Positions 47,579 through 60,566 of a stretch of 64,000 nucleotides of DNA are shown here, one piece after another; within the stretch, counting starts at the first letter, position 1; each line of letters starts with the position of its first letter. The position numbers were made by a program, and so were the translations under genes. The notes beneath the pieces are model-generated. The model was given only the letters and a program-made list of their open reading frames with translations, was not told where the DNA came from and did not search any database. Origin of the DNA: Leucocoprinus leucothites. Lineage: Eukaryota; Basidiomycota; Agaricomycetes; Agaricales; Agaricaceae. The stretch spans positions 682,001-746,000 of the forward strand of contig JAACJO010000002.1 in assembly GCA_013368445.1 (NCBI GenBank), read 5' to 3'.

Positions 47579-50500
47579 TTACGAACGATAACTAGCTGCT
47601 GCTCGTAGTGGAGGTGACCGAGGCGGCGAGAACGAAGGTTGGAAATGAGCAGCAGCGGGGGGTGAAGCTATAGGATCCGGTAGGTATAAAGGTATTGTCG
47701 GAACTAGCTCGAAGACATGCTGAGAGGTTGTGCGGCTGGACCGTCCACTTTGCTGGAACTGTGAATCTGAGGTAGAGTTCATTACTGAATGGATTTTAGG
47801 TTCCTGGGACATATTGTCTTCACTCCCCTCGGCAATTATAACTGCAGGAGACGAATCAGCACCGCGCCCATCCCAGACGCATCGAACGTCAACCCCTGAA
47901 ATAATTTGTGCCAAGCGACCAGTGTCGACATGTCGGACCTCAATAAATCGAGGATCAAAGAGGAGGATGTATGGAGCATGAAGGGCGACACGATCGGCTG
48001 TGCCTTCCCACTCGACAGTGGAGTTGGTCCTTGAGGGATCCCCGTGTTTGTTCACATAGAGGCCAAACTCTGGAAGCTACTCAGCTAACGACTAGGTTTT
48101 TCCAGACAGACAACCCACCATTATAGCATAAAATGAACTCTTCATCGTTAACCCGGAACATGCCCAGCGGCCGACATGATTCACAGCGCTGTGCCAGACG
48201 CGAATCTTGTGTAACGGGGATGGTAACACTGCTCAGACTACGAAGGTCAGGGCGTTACTTTTCCCAGAAAAAGGCGAACCTACTTATCCACTTGCATGAT
48301 CTCAAAACCTTTCTGGCATAGAATGGCAATCCTTGCCTTGAGGAAGATAACGTCGTAACAGTCCGAAGGTATCATGAAGTCCTTATATACCCGGAACCAA
48401 CCGGTTTTACCCCTGTGCCATGGCCACACGCTGTTGTTCGCTTTGGGGCGCTCACCGATCTTGTCCGCCACAGGCTCCAAAGCATGAAATTCGCTCCCAT
48501 TCTGACCTGACATTAGTTTTGAGTTTTGTGAAGCCAATATTTGTCCTCACCCCTCTCTTCTTCATGTAAATAACTAGAGTCCTATTGTGCATCGTTCCAA
48601 CAGTAAAGAACTGGACCTCCCTGTTGTTGCCTGAATTCAAACGCTGTGGGTCCACGGTCGCGAGTGGGCTATTTGGTTGCGTAGGCACAAGCGCCTCAAT
48701 GTGATATGCGAACAAGGTCTTTTCCGCCAGGACCAAGAACAGCCCGAAATCCTCAAGCATAGCACATTGAGTGACATTTCGTAGATGGAGAACACGACGC
48801 ATTGCTGCACATAGTTAGAAGTTCAGGCTTAGGGGATGGAAAGGAAAGCAATCGCTTACAACGAGGATCATGCATAAAACCTATCCAAACGCCCTCTGCA
48901 CACCCAATAGCAACAAGTTTTCGACCGTCGTGGGTGACTGTCACGAGTATTGCTCATGAGCACCATTCACGATTCCACCATTTCCACGGACTCACCAAAA
49001 GGAACCGAACAAGTAACCTTTCCACCCATAACGGTCGTATCACCCCAAGTCGGTATGACCGGTGCACCAGATGTACTGGGCACCAAAAACGTATCCTGGC
49101 TGAGGGTCTCCATTTCAAACACCTTATTCGACTCCATGACCACCTTCCTCAGCCCAAGCGTCTCGTCAAGCTTCTTTTGCCACTCCGCTCGCACTCTTGC
49201 TGACTCAGCATACAAAATACAGGGCCCCCCTAGTCGTCCTGTGTGGTGAATCGTGAATGGGTAGAGGAAGCCGTTGTCCGCACTATCAGTTCGACTGTGC
49301 GTTGAGCCTGTTGGACTGTGTGGGTTTTGAGTGTTGCGGCGAGCGCGGAGGATACTCGAGGGACGTTGGAGGGGTGGTTCGTCGAACTTAACTGGTGAAA
49401 GTAGGTCAAGAGGTATTGGCTAAAGGAAACACCTGAGTAAGTGAGATCCTTGAACAAAGAGATCCCGTACCCGTTTGGTGACATGGTATTCAAGGATCCC
49501 GTCTTTCGATTTAGGTTTAGTCATCACGACTGTGAAGGGGTTCAGTAACCAGAGAGTAAGAGTGGGGAATGGGGCATACAATAATTGTCAAATAGCAAAA
49601 CAAGCAACTCTGTCCAATCGTTGCGAGTTATTCCTCCCTCCGGTTGGCGATAAAGCCTTCCTGTATGAATCAACGACCGTGAGTCATTCAGCAGATCCAT
49701 ATCCTAAAAATAACAAAACACTTGAGCTCTAGCTATCTAGTACCGGTTATGAAAGACTTACAAAGTGCTCTCCCGACTTAAACACGATAGATGAATTGTA
49801 TTTCCACAAATCAACTTTCTGCTTGGCCGATGTTACACCAGGCTCGGTATCTTTTCCCAAAGCTTTGAGAATCTCAATAACATTTGGATTGCTGTCCTAT
49901 CTTCGTGGCCGGGTGGAGAAGCCTGAAGAATCTCCCTGAGAAGTAACTCATAACGTGTCAAACGTGGAATGGGACGGTACACGAAATGCTTCATGTCCAG
50001 TCGTTGGGCGCTAGGGTGTCGTATCGCATTCTGCATATATTTAGGTAAAAATGAGCCTAAATTGTGGAATCAACGCCAGACTCACATCATGAAAAGCCCG
50101 GAAATTTGGATTCTTCTCCAGCTCGTCTTCGATTCGATACGCCGCAACCGGGTACTTGGGTATGTACTCCAGATAAGCCTCCCGAAAGTTTAGGGCCGTA
50201 TCAAACACAGCCGCAGTTATGCTGGGTATCCGAGGATGGTACTCGCGTTGGATATGATGGAGCTGCTCGACTAGTCGTTGATGATACATAGTAATTTCCT
50301 GTATGTTACTGAACACGTCTTGCAGGAATTGGGACAGTCGATCTCTTGGAATGATAGACGGGTCAGCCTCTTGCAGTGGTGTTATGAATATCTGATCTAG
50401 AATTAATATATGCACTAGTTTTGAGTCTCTTCATAACCTTGCCTTGCTAGTATTGTGTAGGTCCTTCACATAGTCCATCTCCGTTGATATCAGCTCAAAT

Positions 50501-53292
50501 ATGATCCTGAATGACTGTCAATAAACATCCACCACAAATATCTCAATGTGACTCACGATTGGCGTTTGGCTTCTTCTCTAGTAAAGTACTGCCTTTCCGA
50601 AGGAGTAACAAGATCCGACCATTCCCACTTCCTCGCAGATCCCCACATCACCGTCTCCTGGAAGGCATGCACCTGCGCAAGAGTTTGAAGCTTGTTGAGG
50701 GCTTTGATAGCCTCAGTCAAGAAATCGCCATCGGGATTACTGCGATCTGTCTCTTTGTAAATAGCTTCAAGCAGCACTCGATATTTCTGCAGGTGTTCCA
50801 CGGGTCGATTCAGGAAGTGTTTGAGATCCAGACGGGGAGACTGCCCAAGGCGAGTTATTTGTCTCCGCGAGCAATTCTGTGTCGCAGTTTTAACAAACAA
50901 AGGCTTTGAGAGCACATATACGTACCTCAACGAATAACCTGAACTCCGGATTCCTCTCGAGTTCCTCCCTCAGTTGCTTTTCCGCAATTGGATAATGCCC
51001 AATATAAATCGGATATACTTCCTTAAAATCCGTAGTCGCCGCATCAAGAAAGATATCACCAATTCCTCCAACGATGGGCGCCTGTTCCCTTTGCCGAACA
51101 TACAGAATCTCCAATAGCCGCTTATTGATGTCACGAACTTGAATTAGATTGCCGAAAATTTCGTGGATGAATTCATTCAGGCTGCCGGAACTGACGGAAA
51201 GCCCTGAATGGCGTAGCGGATCAATAAAGACCGATTCCACGAGATCGAGGTCATGAACATATTGCTCTTCTTTGCTCAGAAGTTTGTGGATGATCCTGGG
51301 ATTTATTAAACAAGTTCAATTGTGGCTTGGCGTCAAAAGCAAATAATGCGGAGACTCACGTTTGTCGATTGATCTCGTTGTCGCTTAGTGTAGCAAGCAA
51401 GTCAGCTGAGACTGTCATCGGCCAGGGTTCTTGTTGCGGCCCCAGCAAGGCTTCTTTGGCAGGTGGCAGCTGTTTAAGGCCCTATGCTGACGTCAACAAG
51501 AGTTATCGCAGATAGCCTACTGGAACTCACCTTGCGAGGACAAGAGTACGAGTAGCAGAGATCGTTTTCGAACTCTCCACAACTTGGTGAGTAGCACTTG
51601 GTCAAAGGTGTTACCACACCAGTTGGAATTTCTGCTCGTTCGCCTGGATCTTGAAACTCGTCCAAAAACATGTAGACATCGCCAACCCCATCTTCGAGTA
51701 TGCGACCACCCCATTCCACCTCATAAAAGAACAGTTGGGACTGGAGGCTCCGCGCCACGAGAAGGGCGGGTCGCCTGTCATGTTGTGCACTGCCATGATT
51801 TTCCCTAAGCTCTCGTGCAATTTGAGAATGGATAGTTGACTAGTGATATGGGTGAGATGCCTAATCGATGATTTAAATAGTACATACGACGATGTCTTTT
51901 CCTGTAAAAGCATTGGGGTACGGTATGCTTCCTTTAGTATGTGTGTTTCTTGGAACTTTATCGCGGAGAAGTGTAGCCAAGTGTGATAAAAGCGCATAGT
52001 TGATGAAATTTTCTACATCTTCTTCCTCGTCTTCTTCATAGGTTGAGATGAGTTCATCATCTCGGAATGGGTGAGGTAAACGAGGAACAGGGGGGATGTC
52101 AGATGGAGCGCGACCGACTAGGATAAATCGAGAGTTTCGTCGTCCAAGATTTGCACCTTGTCCATGGTAATCCTCTGAGGAGAAGTCGTGGGCGAAATCC
52201 TGCCGGTGGATTTCATGGACTTCCTCAAAATCCCCACGACCTTGAGATGTGTTATCATAGCTGTTGCTTCTGTAGGCGTGCTGGTTAGATGGACCCGGAT
52301 CTGAAGGATAGAAATTGTTGCTCCTTGGTTCAGGGAAATCTACTCGATAGTTTAATAAGAGGTTGACGAGCAGGATTTGAGGACTCACATGATTCGGATC
52401 TATCAACGATGGCTTTACTATGGGCAGCATTGGGTGATGAGGTATCAGACAAAAGTGGTCGGGCGCCTCGATCCACAGGGGGACCACCCTCCAAGATTAA
52501 GGTAGGGTCAACACGTTGCACGTACGGCGGCAAAGGAACCATCTTCTCTCCACCCTCATCGATGTCAGATCGTTCAGCTTCGCTCTCCTCGTCATCAACC
52601 TCTTCATCCTCCTCCTCCCCCTCCTCCTCGTAGTCATCCCCTTCCGAAGGGTCTATAAAAACACTGCTATCGGTTGATCCGCTCTGGCTACGTCGGGGTA
52701 AAGAGTCGGGACGGGGAGCACTGGAGATCTGCCGTTTTACCGGACCTAGTTCCTGTGATGGTCCACCGATATAAGGGACAGGAGGAGGGGGGGCAGGAGC
52801 AGATGTCCCGGGGCTTGAATTTGGACTCAGATTCGATGGGCCACTCGGCATGGATGGAGGAACAGGAAGAGGGCGTCGCCTGGCCACTGGTGAAATAACA
52901 ACAGTGTCATTGCGAGGCTGGGGCGGAAGTTGTGGTGGTGTCGGAAGGGGAACTGGAAACGGTGGTTCGAAGGCTACAAAGGCGCGTGATGCTAGGTAAA
53001 CCCATGAGTTTCGCCAACTTCAGCCACCTTCGAAGGACATTTCAGAAAACTGACTTGAATTTACACTGCTAGGGGTTGCCGGTTGATGAGGGCTCCTTGA
53101 CGAATATTCGGTGGAGAAATGGCCGATTGGATTGAGGTTATCGGAATATAGTGACTGCGGCGACTCGACCTGTTCAGACTCAGGCTCAGGTTCCTGTTTA
53201 TCACAAAAACCCTCGAGAACCTCTTCATGCAGGTTGTCCAGTGAAGTCTGGGATGGATAGCGAGTGGCTGTCTGGTTGACAGATGTCTCCAT
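47579..53292 (-). CDS. RhoGEF-3, full-length paralogue with one frameshift in DH2
   Basis: Minus-strand gene starting METSVNQTATRYPSQ; a Met 10 codons upstream is possible. Order: Ser/Pro-rich and strongly acidic N-terminal part (to 52,060), DEP (52,000-51,650; NYALLSHLATLLRDKVP), DH1 (51,300-50,600; FIHEIFGNLIQVRDINKRL), DH2 (50,510-49,800; LISTEMDYVKDLHN, MKHFVYRPIPRLTRYELLL), PH (49,750-49,130) and CNH (49,030-47,850). Near 49,887 one C appears missing: the frame reads GHEDRTAIQ, while the family sequence GHED..AIPNVIEILKALG continues in the next frame. No splice pair nearby repairs it. The rest of the gene, including CNH, is open and uses intron positions shared with RhoGEF-1. It is more diverged from RhoGEF-1 than RhoGEF-2 is. 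Either a young pseudogene or a sequencing error. Confidence 0.75.
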
Positions 53293-53647
53293 GAGACGTC
53301 CGGATCGAATGAGCAATCGCACAGATGGAATCAGCGAAGAGTACTAATGGACAGTCACTACGGTGACTCATACGAATGTTTAACAGCACGCGATGGCACG
53401 CGCGGAGAGTAAACCTCGGTAAAGAAAGGACCGTGGATGAGGACGATGCTGGAGAGATGCTTTACAATTACCGGTCATGAAGTCGCCAAGGCTATTATTG
53501 GTGCAATGCTATGCCGCAACCCTTCCCCATCAACCAACATCTCCGACTCAAGATTCACTTCTTCCCAGTTTCATCATAACTTGGACAGCTTGCATTCTCG
53601 TTTCGCAAGTCTAGGCTAACTTGTAGAAACTAACTAAGATTTTAGGC
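53293..53647. promoter_or_regulatory. Divergent promoter region RhoGEF-3/TRM140-like
   Basis: 355 bases between two divergent start codons; no specific motif assigned. Confidence 0.45.
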
Positions 53648-55383
53648 ATGACAGAGCAAAACTCGACAAGCGATATCAAAATCACGTCCTCCGTCCATGA
53701 TATAAAAACCGAAAAACCACCATTTGGATCAAGGTGATTATCCTCTCACCCGCCGGCTTCCATATAATATAATACAGGCATAGATTTCTCATAGACGAAG
53801 CTGATGTCTGGTCCCAAAATGCCTGGGATCATGTTCCACCTCCTGATGACCAAGGCGAGATTATCGTCTCCTCACTGAAAAAACAGCGCTCGGCACCAGT
53901 ACCCACCGACGAGCAACACAAGTACAATGAAAAGCCTGCTAGACATTGGTTTGTACGATAGCTATAAATTGAACATTCTGAACCGGCAAATTAATTTGGA
54001 TGCCCTATCTACTTAAGGGACAACTTTTACAAAGCCAATGCGAGCAATTTTTTCCGGAATCGCAAATGGTGCGACTATTTCGCTCCTCTCATGTGAATTC
54101 CAGAATCCTGACCAACCATTTTAATCGAAGGCTACATAATGAATTCCCTGAACTCGTTGCTGCCACTCAACCTGAGGTATGATCTCTCTGGCTAGCACCG
54201 CCGCCACAGGCCAAGACCGACTTGTTTCTCTTAGGCTGGACCAAAGGTGATAGCCGAAATTGGCTGTGGTAAGGCAACTCGAAAATTTCGTGTGCGCGCC
54301 AACTCCTAACAAGTATCAACTGGAATCCAGGAGCAGGGAACTCGGTATTTCCTCTCCTTTCCGCGAACCGAAACCCAGGGTTGGTTTTCAAAGCTTTCGA
54401 CTACTCAAGTCATGCAGTTAAACTCGTCCAGGTAACATCTTCCAATCTTGCTGTGGCATCAGAAAATCTCACCGGTGTCTAGTCTAATCCCCTGTACGCA
54501 TCGCCTCCCTGCGGCTCAATAAGTGCATCAGTGTGGGATGTTACATCCGCTAACGGCTTGCCTGCTGACGTTGCACCGGAGAGTGTTGACGTCGTCATAC
54601 TTGTGTTTGTGATGAGCGCACTCCACCCAGATGAGTGGGGGAAAGCTGTTAACAATATCTGTACAGTAAGTGAGCAGTACCTGTACCTGAATGTGTCAAT
54701 GTTGGCAGAGTCCCTTAACCATCGATTTGACTCTGCCACTCCGTTAGATGCTCAAACCGGGTGGCCTCGTGGTGATGAGAGACTATGGCCGCTACGATTT
54801 GACCCAACTACGGTTCAAAACCAATCGTATGCTAGATGAAAATTTCTACATCAGAGGTGACAAAACCCGTGTCTACTTTTTCGAACTAGGTATGGTTTTC
54901 CCTACCTTATTTTTGGAAGTTGAGGGCACCACTAAGTTCCTGATTGCTGAAATGGTTAGATGAACTAGCGCTCATGTTCACTGGATCGAAGGCGTTGGCC
55001 TCTCAGGTCACGAGTACCCTGACCACCAGTGCCACCGAAGACGATGAAGGAGGATCAACGTCAATTCCTGAATTCACCTCACCTGAGCCAGGTGCTGGTC
55101 AAGTTCTGATTGAAAATCTACCCATCGGTGGCATCGAGAGTCTGTTTTCAGACTCAAGATCACCGTCATCACAAGATCCACCGGCAGATGAAGCGAACAA
55201 GGAATCACTACCTTCGTCGACATGGATACACCCGAACCTCTCTCACCACTCTCAGGTTGCCCACCACATCCTCTCTTCACCGTTGAGCAATTGGGCGTGG
55301 ACAGGCGGTTATTGGTCAATCGCAAGCGTCAGCTTAAAATGTACCGAGTATGGATGCAAGGAAAATTCCGTAAGGATAATTAA
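53648..55383 (+). CDS. tRNA m3C methyltransferase, TRM140/METTL2-like
   Basis: A gene with several 40-65-nt introns. The start MTEQNSTSD runs over a first intron to [20 protein letters not shown]. Next come [21 protein letters not shown] and LHNEFPEL, then the SAM-binding motif I ([17 protein letters not shown]). Further exons give [28 protein letters not shown] and [17 protein letters not shown], and the family end [26 protein letters not shown] and [14 protein letters not shown] before TAA. The enzyme methylates C32 to m3C in the anticodon loop of certain tRNAs using SAM. The W-D junction needs a GTTTGT donor. All exons join in frame, so it looks functional. Confidence 0.87.
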
Positions 55384-56209
55384 TAGGAACCTTGTAAATA
55401 AATACAGACTCCATCTCACACTTCTATCATTACTTCGAGGCCCTCGGATCTAATGGAATTCTGGAAAGACCCACCGACTCAGATGTCTGGCCCAGTGCCA
55501 CTTCACAGCTGTCGATCTCACGTCAAAAATAAGGCAGATATATGAGGATAATGAACATACTACTACTAAAATCCGGCGAACCTTATCGAGGTCAATTTCT
55601 GTGTTCAAGTTTTCTGGTACGGGCATTCCGAATTTCTTGTGTTTGGCGGAACGATCTATTGATTTGAATATCTTAACTGTGTTTTCATATATAGTATGGG
55701 TTCTGCTGCGACTTTTTGAGCCACGGAAAAAACTAGGCAGAAACATTGACCGAACTCCGGCATATCACGGAGATCGAAAAGCACTATAGAAGTATAGCCG
55801 CCCCCTGATAAACCCTATATAGGCCTGATCCCCCTTGACAAAAAACTTGTCTTCACAGAGAGCCTTTGGGACCTCAGATTGTCCGGACCGGATCCAGTCT
55901 CTGGCAAATTTTTTCCTTCGAAATTTGGTTTATTTTCGGGAACTTGGCCTTGGCAAATCTCCAAAAGAAAACGTGAAAAATCGTCGCAATAAATCGTCAG
56001 AAGTACACAGCCTACAACAAGAATGCGATACCATGTAGTCAGGGAATAGCTGGGACCATATCAAGGATAAGCGCTCCAGGGTCTACTGGTCCTCTACGAT
56101 CCGGCCACCCGACCTCCTGGGCGGTGCCCTGGTTGGTCTTGTCCTAATTCTGACACTGATATGGTGACTATTACGGGTTCTGTCAAGAGCGGGCAGCAGC
56201 GACGAAGTA
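55384..56209. other. Intergenic region, no gene seen
   Basis: About 830 bases; open frames of up to 98 aa show no family resemblance. Confidence 0.5.
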
Positions 56210-57170
56210 AGTCATACCTGAACTCACCTGCGCAGTGCGAGGACAAGAAAACGAGTACCAATGGATGTCTTATGACTTTTCCGCAGCTTAGAGGATGGCA
56301 CCTACTCAACTTGAGGTATTATTGCTGCACCTGATATGATTCTTACAATTCCGATATGTTCACCTGGTCCACAGGACTCACCAAGGAACATGTACACCCC
56401 TGTTCCGAAGCCCCGAGGAACCGCCAAATTCACTTCATAATATATCACTTGGCTTTGAAGCTCAGGCTGAAGGCTAATGCAGTGATAACTTATGCAAGCA
56501 GATAAGAGGAACCCGAGATCTTATTTTAAACAGTCATTGACGTGTCCATTTCCATCAATAATCTCAATGTGAATGGTTGATTGTCAAGTCTATGAAAAAC
56601 ATTACCATGTGCCACTATGTCATCTGCCGCGAAGGCGTTTGAGTAAGAATCGCTTCTCTCAAAAAGAGTACCTGAGGAACTTTATCACAAAGAAGTGTCG
56701 TAGGGAATAACCGACACACAACTGAACGTGCGCTCCACTGCTTCTAAATCATAGGGAAAATGGTTTTTCGAGTGATGGGTAATTGAAGGAACTTCTTCGT
56801 CGAACTCCTCTAGACCATCCCTGATGAGGCCTAGGATATGATAGTATTGTAGTTGACCAAGAGTAGGATGAGCACTTGAGCCACGGCCATCTTGTAAGAG
56901 TTCATCACAAAACGGGGACTCGAATGATCTAGATTCAAAGCCTCCTTTACTTCTTGTCACCCACTGAATTCAGAAAATTCAACGATGCTTCACCAGCCAT
57001 AGATCTCGAAGGGATTTCCTGCGGCGAGCTTTCTTTGACATGACAGGGTTTCAAGCACTTGACAGAAAACGCTCTTGAGGTTCAGACTCCAGGCTCGTTT
57101 CCTGAGTGAGGGTAGTGGCAGGAATACACATCCTCATGCCAGTGGTTGACAGTGGTCTCTATGAGAGTAA
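56210..57170 (-). pseudogene. RhoGEF relic (N-terminus and DEP region)
   Basis: Broken minus-strand sequence collinear with the 5' part of RhoGEF-3. Near 57,165-57,100 an ETTVN... segment matches METSVNQ, but the start codon is ATA. At 56,700-56,620 CDKVPQV... matches LRDKVPRNT before a stop. At 56,480-56,380 QSQVIYYEVN... GVYMFLGE matches QSQLFFYEVE... DVYMFLDE. At 56,260-56,215 the SCPR splice-site exon end is recognisable. DH, PH and CNH parts are not seen. It lies about 3.8 kb beyond RhoGEF-3 in the same orientation, on the other side of the methyltransferase gene, and resembles RhoGEF-3 more than RhoGEF-1. Confidence 0.65.
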
Positions 57171-57704
57171 GTCTCTGATGCAAGCAGAGCTGAAAATGTT
57201 TTCCATTCGGTATGAACTGATAGCATTTGTCGTCAGACATAGGGTTGCCAAACTGAAGGAGGGCATGTTACTCCCGAGAGAGCCGACATCCCCTCAGATC
57301 CTGGACAATTCTGAATGCGGCAAAATTGAAGTATCATCATCACCGAAAACCAGAAGGGAGTGATAACAGCTGGCAGGGCGGGTCTGTGGGTTAGTATATC
57401 GGGTTATAAACTTGGGACCTCCTATCTATGCACATGGCCACAAGTCAGCAAATACTGCAAGGGGAATGGTCGGGACCCTATCCCAAGAGAAGACTAGCAG
57501 TTCAGATCGGTGTTTATTTTCAGTAGTCTCGGGCTGAGCGCTGAGCGGACGAACCACTGTCAGATTTAATTGATTCATCGGAATGATACAATGCAACTAG
57601 CATTAAGAATCATAGATAACTTGAAATAGCATTACAGGAAGAGTACATGAGGATTGAATGAAATTTAAGTTCAACAGCTCTCGTATCAGAGTCATCAACC
57701 ACAG
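57171..57704. other. Intergenic region, no gene seen
   Basis: About 530 bases between the relic and the permease 3' end; an 85-codon plus-strand frame ends at 57,363 and shows no domain. Confidence 0.5.
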
Positions 57705-60566
57705 CTAGAACACAGTATCCGCGACACGTTCCATGAAGGTCTGAGGCCCCTCGGTATAGGTTTCCGTCTCTTCCAGGCTTGGAATACCCTAATAAGGCAC
57801 GACTTGAGACTGACAGCTTGCCAATTGAAAAAAAAAGAACCACGAACAGTATAGAAGTCCATCTCAGATGCTTTCCAGAATTTGCTCCGTTTAGGAATCT
57901 TGTACATGAGGTACAGACCGAGGAAAATGGGGATATTGATGTCTATGACACAGAAGATAGGTTAGTATCTGGGCTGGACAAAGTGAAGAAAGCAAGCATA
58001 CAAGACGTGAGGAATTTGGAAGTATTCCAGGTGAAGAAGACATCGTATCCATTGACAAGGATGAAGAGACCCGTCCAGAACATGCCCCAATAAGAGATCC
58101 AAGGTTGTAATGGATTGTGATAGGCGTTTGTTTTCGGATCAATGCCCTGGGCCACCATTCCAGATCCTGGACATTGAGAATCCATGTGAGCATTTAATTA
58201 ACCGAACTAAGCGACGGAGAAGTCCTACGGAAACGAGCATATGTAAGGTTAATTGAGAACCATCCGAAGAAGCTACTTGTCGTCGTAAGACCGACGAACC
58301 AGCTATGAAAAGGAGAGGGACTGAGCATAAGAGATCTAAGGATGAGGGGTGACTTACTTGAAGACAGTCTCACCCCCATTTGAGACAGTCATGAAAGAGA
58401 GGAGCGCAAAAGCGGACTGTTTTATTGACGGTGAGTTTCAATCAAACTTCAAATCGCAATATGTCACATACGCAGAAGAGAACAGCACGAAGCGGAAGGC
58501 CCCCCTTCGTGCAGCATGTGAAGAGTTTGGGAGCCTGTCCTCTGAGGGCGAGACCGTATAAAATACGTGAAGCGCCAAACAAGAAAGTATTTCCAGCTGA
58601 GAAGGCACTCGAGAAGATGCAAGCATTGATGACGTGAGGGAAGACTAGGAGAAGCAATCGGTCAAGTTCTGTTCATCGGGTCGTCTGATGATCCATACCC
58701 TTGACACCTGCACGATTTATGGCGATCACAAAAGGTGACTGTGCGGCAGTACCAGTCGCTGCAGCATGTGTGAATATAGGTGCATCAAATATTTATGAGG
58801 AACGTACATTGGAGCAAGGCCTCATCGTTATATGCAACCAGCATACCGATCATTAAGATACCCAAAATCTGGATAAGTCGTCAGGTGTGGGAGCCAAATT
58901 AAAGGCATAATGCACAAACGTAGAAAATGAGGATACGCCAAAAGACACGACGGATAGCTTTGGAAATATTGCGGCGTGGATTTTCGGTTTCAGAAGCGGC
59001 ACTAGGATCGTGGGTTGGTCATAATCTTCTCGGGGTAGAGTGAAACCTACATTGCGACAATTTCCATACCCTGGAAAGAGAAGGATGCTTGTACAAGCAC
59101 ATTGACCCAAGCCAGGAAACGGTCGGTATTCACGTTGTTGACAAAACCTGCGCGGTTGAGTGCACCGGGGTTTTTCCAATACTAAGGGGTGCCATCAGAA
59201 GTCAGTGGAGTCATGAATCAGTATCACTCACTCTGAAGCCAATCCTGTCGTGGTTAGGGCCACCACCGAGGTCGATCACCAAGCCAGACAATAGTAGTGC
59301 GATAATTAAGGCCACTAAACATGGTAGATCTGAGCTTCATGCTTCCCGTTATCCAGTTTAGACCCTTACGTTTGATGATCGCAAAAGTGAATTCGGCTAA
59401 GCGAACTGATTTAATCCTTGTGCTTCGATGACGAGCCCAACGCGCTTACCTTCTCCGAACCATCTATGCAAAGAATTGTCGGTTAACCAATTTTAGCCGT
59501 TCCGAGAGTTATTTCAAGCGAAGTCTTACCTAACACCGAAGACGTTGATTGTAAGGATGACAATCCAAACGACCTGGGCATCATGAGCGTGGGCAACCGT
59601 TGACTGGACCAGCAGTACTCACCGCTATATAAATGGCAGCGTGTTTGGTCTATGCAGGATCGATTCATCAGACAGCAGACAAGGATGAATGATCAAGTGA
59701 GGCGTACGTTCGAGTCCCAGAATGTAAGAAGGACAGTAGCGGCGCTGATTTCCGTGGGAATTGTAATCCTACACCGGTTCAGGACCCGGAATGCCCAAGC
59801 AGTGCTTGCAAAGGGAAAATTGCTTACGCAGTACCGTAAAAATAATTCTAAACTGGGTTTGAGTGGAAATGATTTACTGAAAGAGTATAAGAAACTTACC
59901 CAGCCGACAGCGAAACCCAATGCGGGATCAACCCAGCGCGCAGCTATATATAAGTTAAAGTAACCAGATAGTTGTTTCAATCTGAACTACGCACCAAAAT
60001 GAGGGAATGTGCCGGAAATAGGAGCCCAGCAAGTCATTTCACCGATGGAGCAAAGGGTTCTGTCTGGGGCTAAGCAAGTTATCGAATCGAGCAGAAGGCG
60101 CTACATACGCATAGGCCGTGGTACCGACTAGAATATAAGCAATCAATGCACCCAGAGGCCCTGACGTTGCCAGTGCTCCTCCAGATCCAAGGAAGAGTCC
60201 TGTACCGATTGTCCCAGCAATCTGATTGACACAGTATTGTGAGTGAGTGAGTGTCAGATAGCCCTCACGATGAAAGTCTCACAGCAATCCTAGAGAGAAA
60301 GCGAACTCAGTAAAAATGTATAGACCTATTTTGTGACCTTACATCTGAATGTGCCGTTGCTTGAGCCGGCGCTGAACCATATCCAAGTCATGAACATCAA
60401 AGTGATACCTAGCCGAGAGTCAGTGGTGTTCAAGTTTGTTTGAGAGCGCAGCGAAGCGGCTTTACCGATAATCATTATCGGAAACGGGTTGAACCTTCCC
60501 GGCCTCACCCTTTTCGAGGGAGGCATCGCGGTACGGAGGACTTGGGCTGCGCTTCTCGTCCGACAT
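57705..60566 (-). CDS. Amino-acid permease (AAT/YAT family)
   Basis: Minus-strand gene with many introns. It starts MSDEKRSPSPPYRDASLEKG, then YHFDVHDLDMVQRRLKQRH, then through a 7-nt exon (60,281-60,287) to QMIA-IAGTIGTGLFLGSGG, the family's first membrane segment. Further hydrophobic exons give LGALIAYILVGTTAYA, PALGFAVGWVSF, and a GNTFLFGASRILYGLALRGQ region typical of this family. The 3' exons read MVAQGIDPKTNAYHNPLQPW, then WGMFWTGLFILVNGYDVFF, INIPIFLGLYLMYKIPKR, EMDFYT-GIPSLEETETYTE and end MERVADTVF plus TAG. It would import amino acids at the plasma membrane by proton symport. Both ends match the family closely, so the gene appears intact, although not every middle exon was traced. 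Confidence 0.85.
60281..60287 (-). other. 7-nt micro-exon in the permease
   Basis: On the minus strand GATTGCT is preceded by ...CTCTCTAG and followed by GTGAGA. It completes Met-Ile-Ala between the RHIQ and IAGTIGTG segments in frame. Confidence 0.75.
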
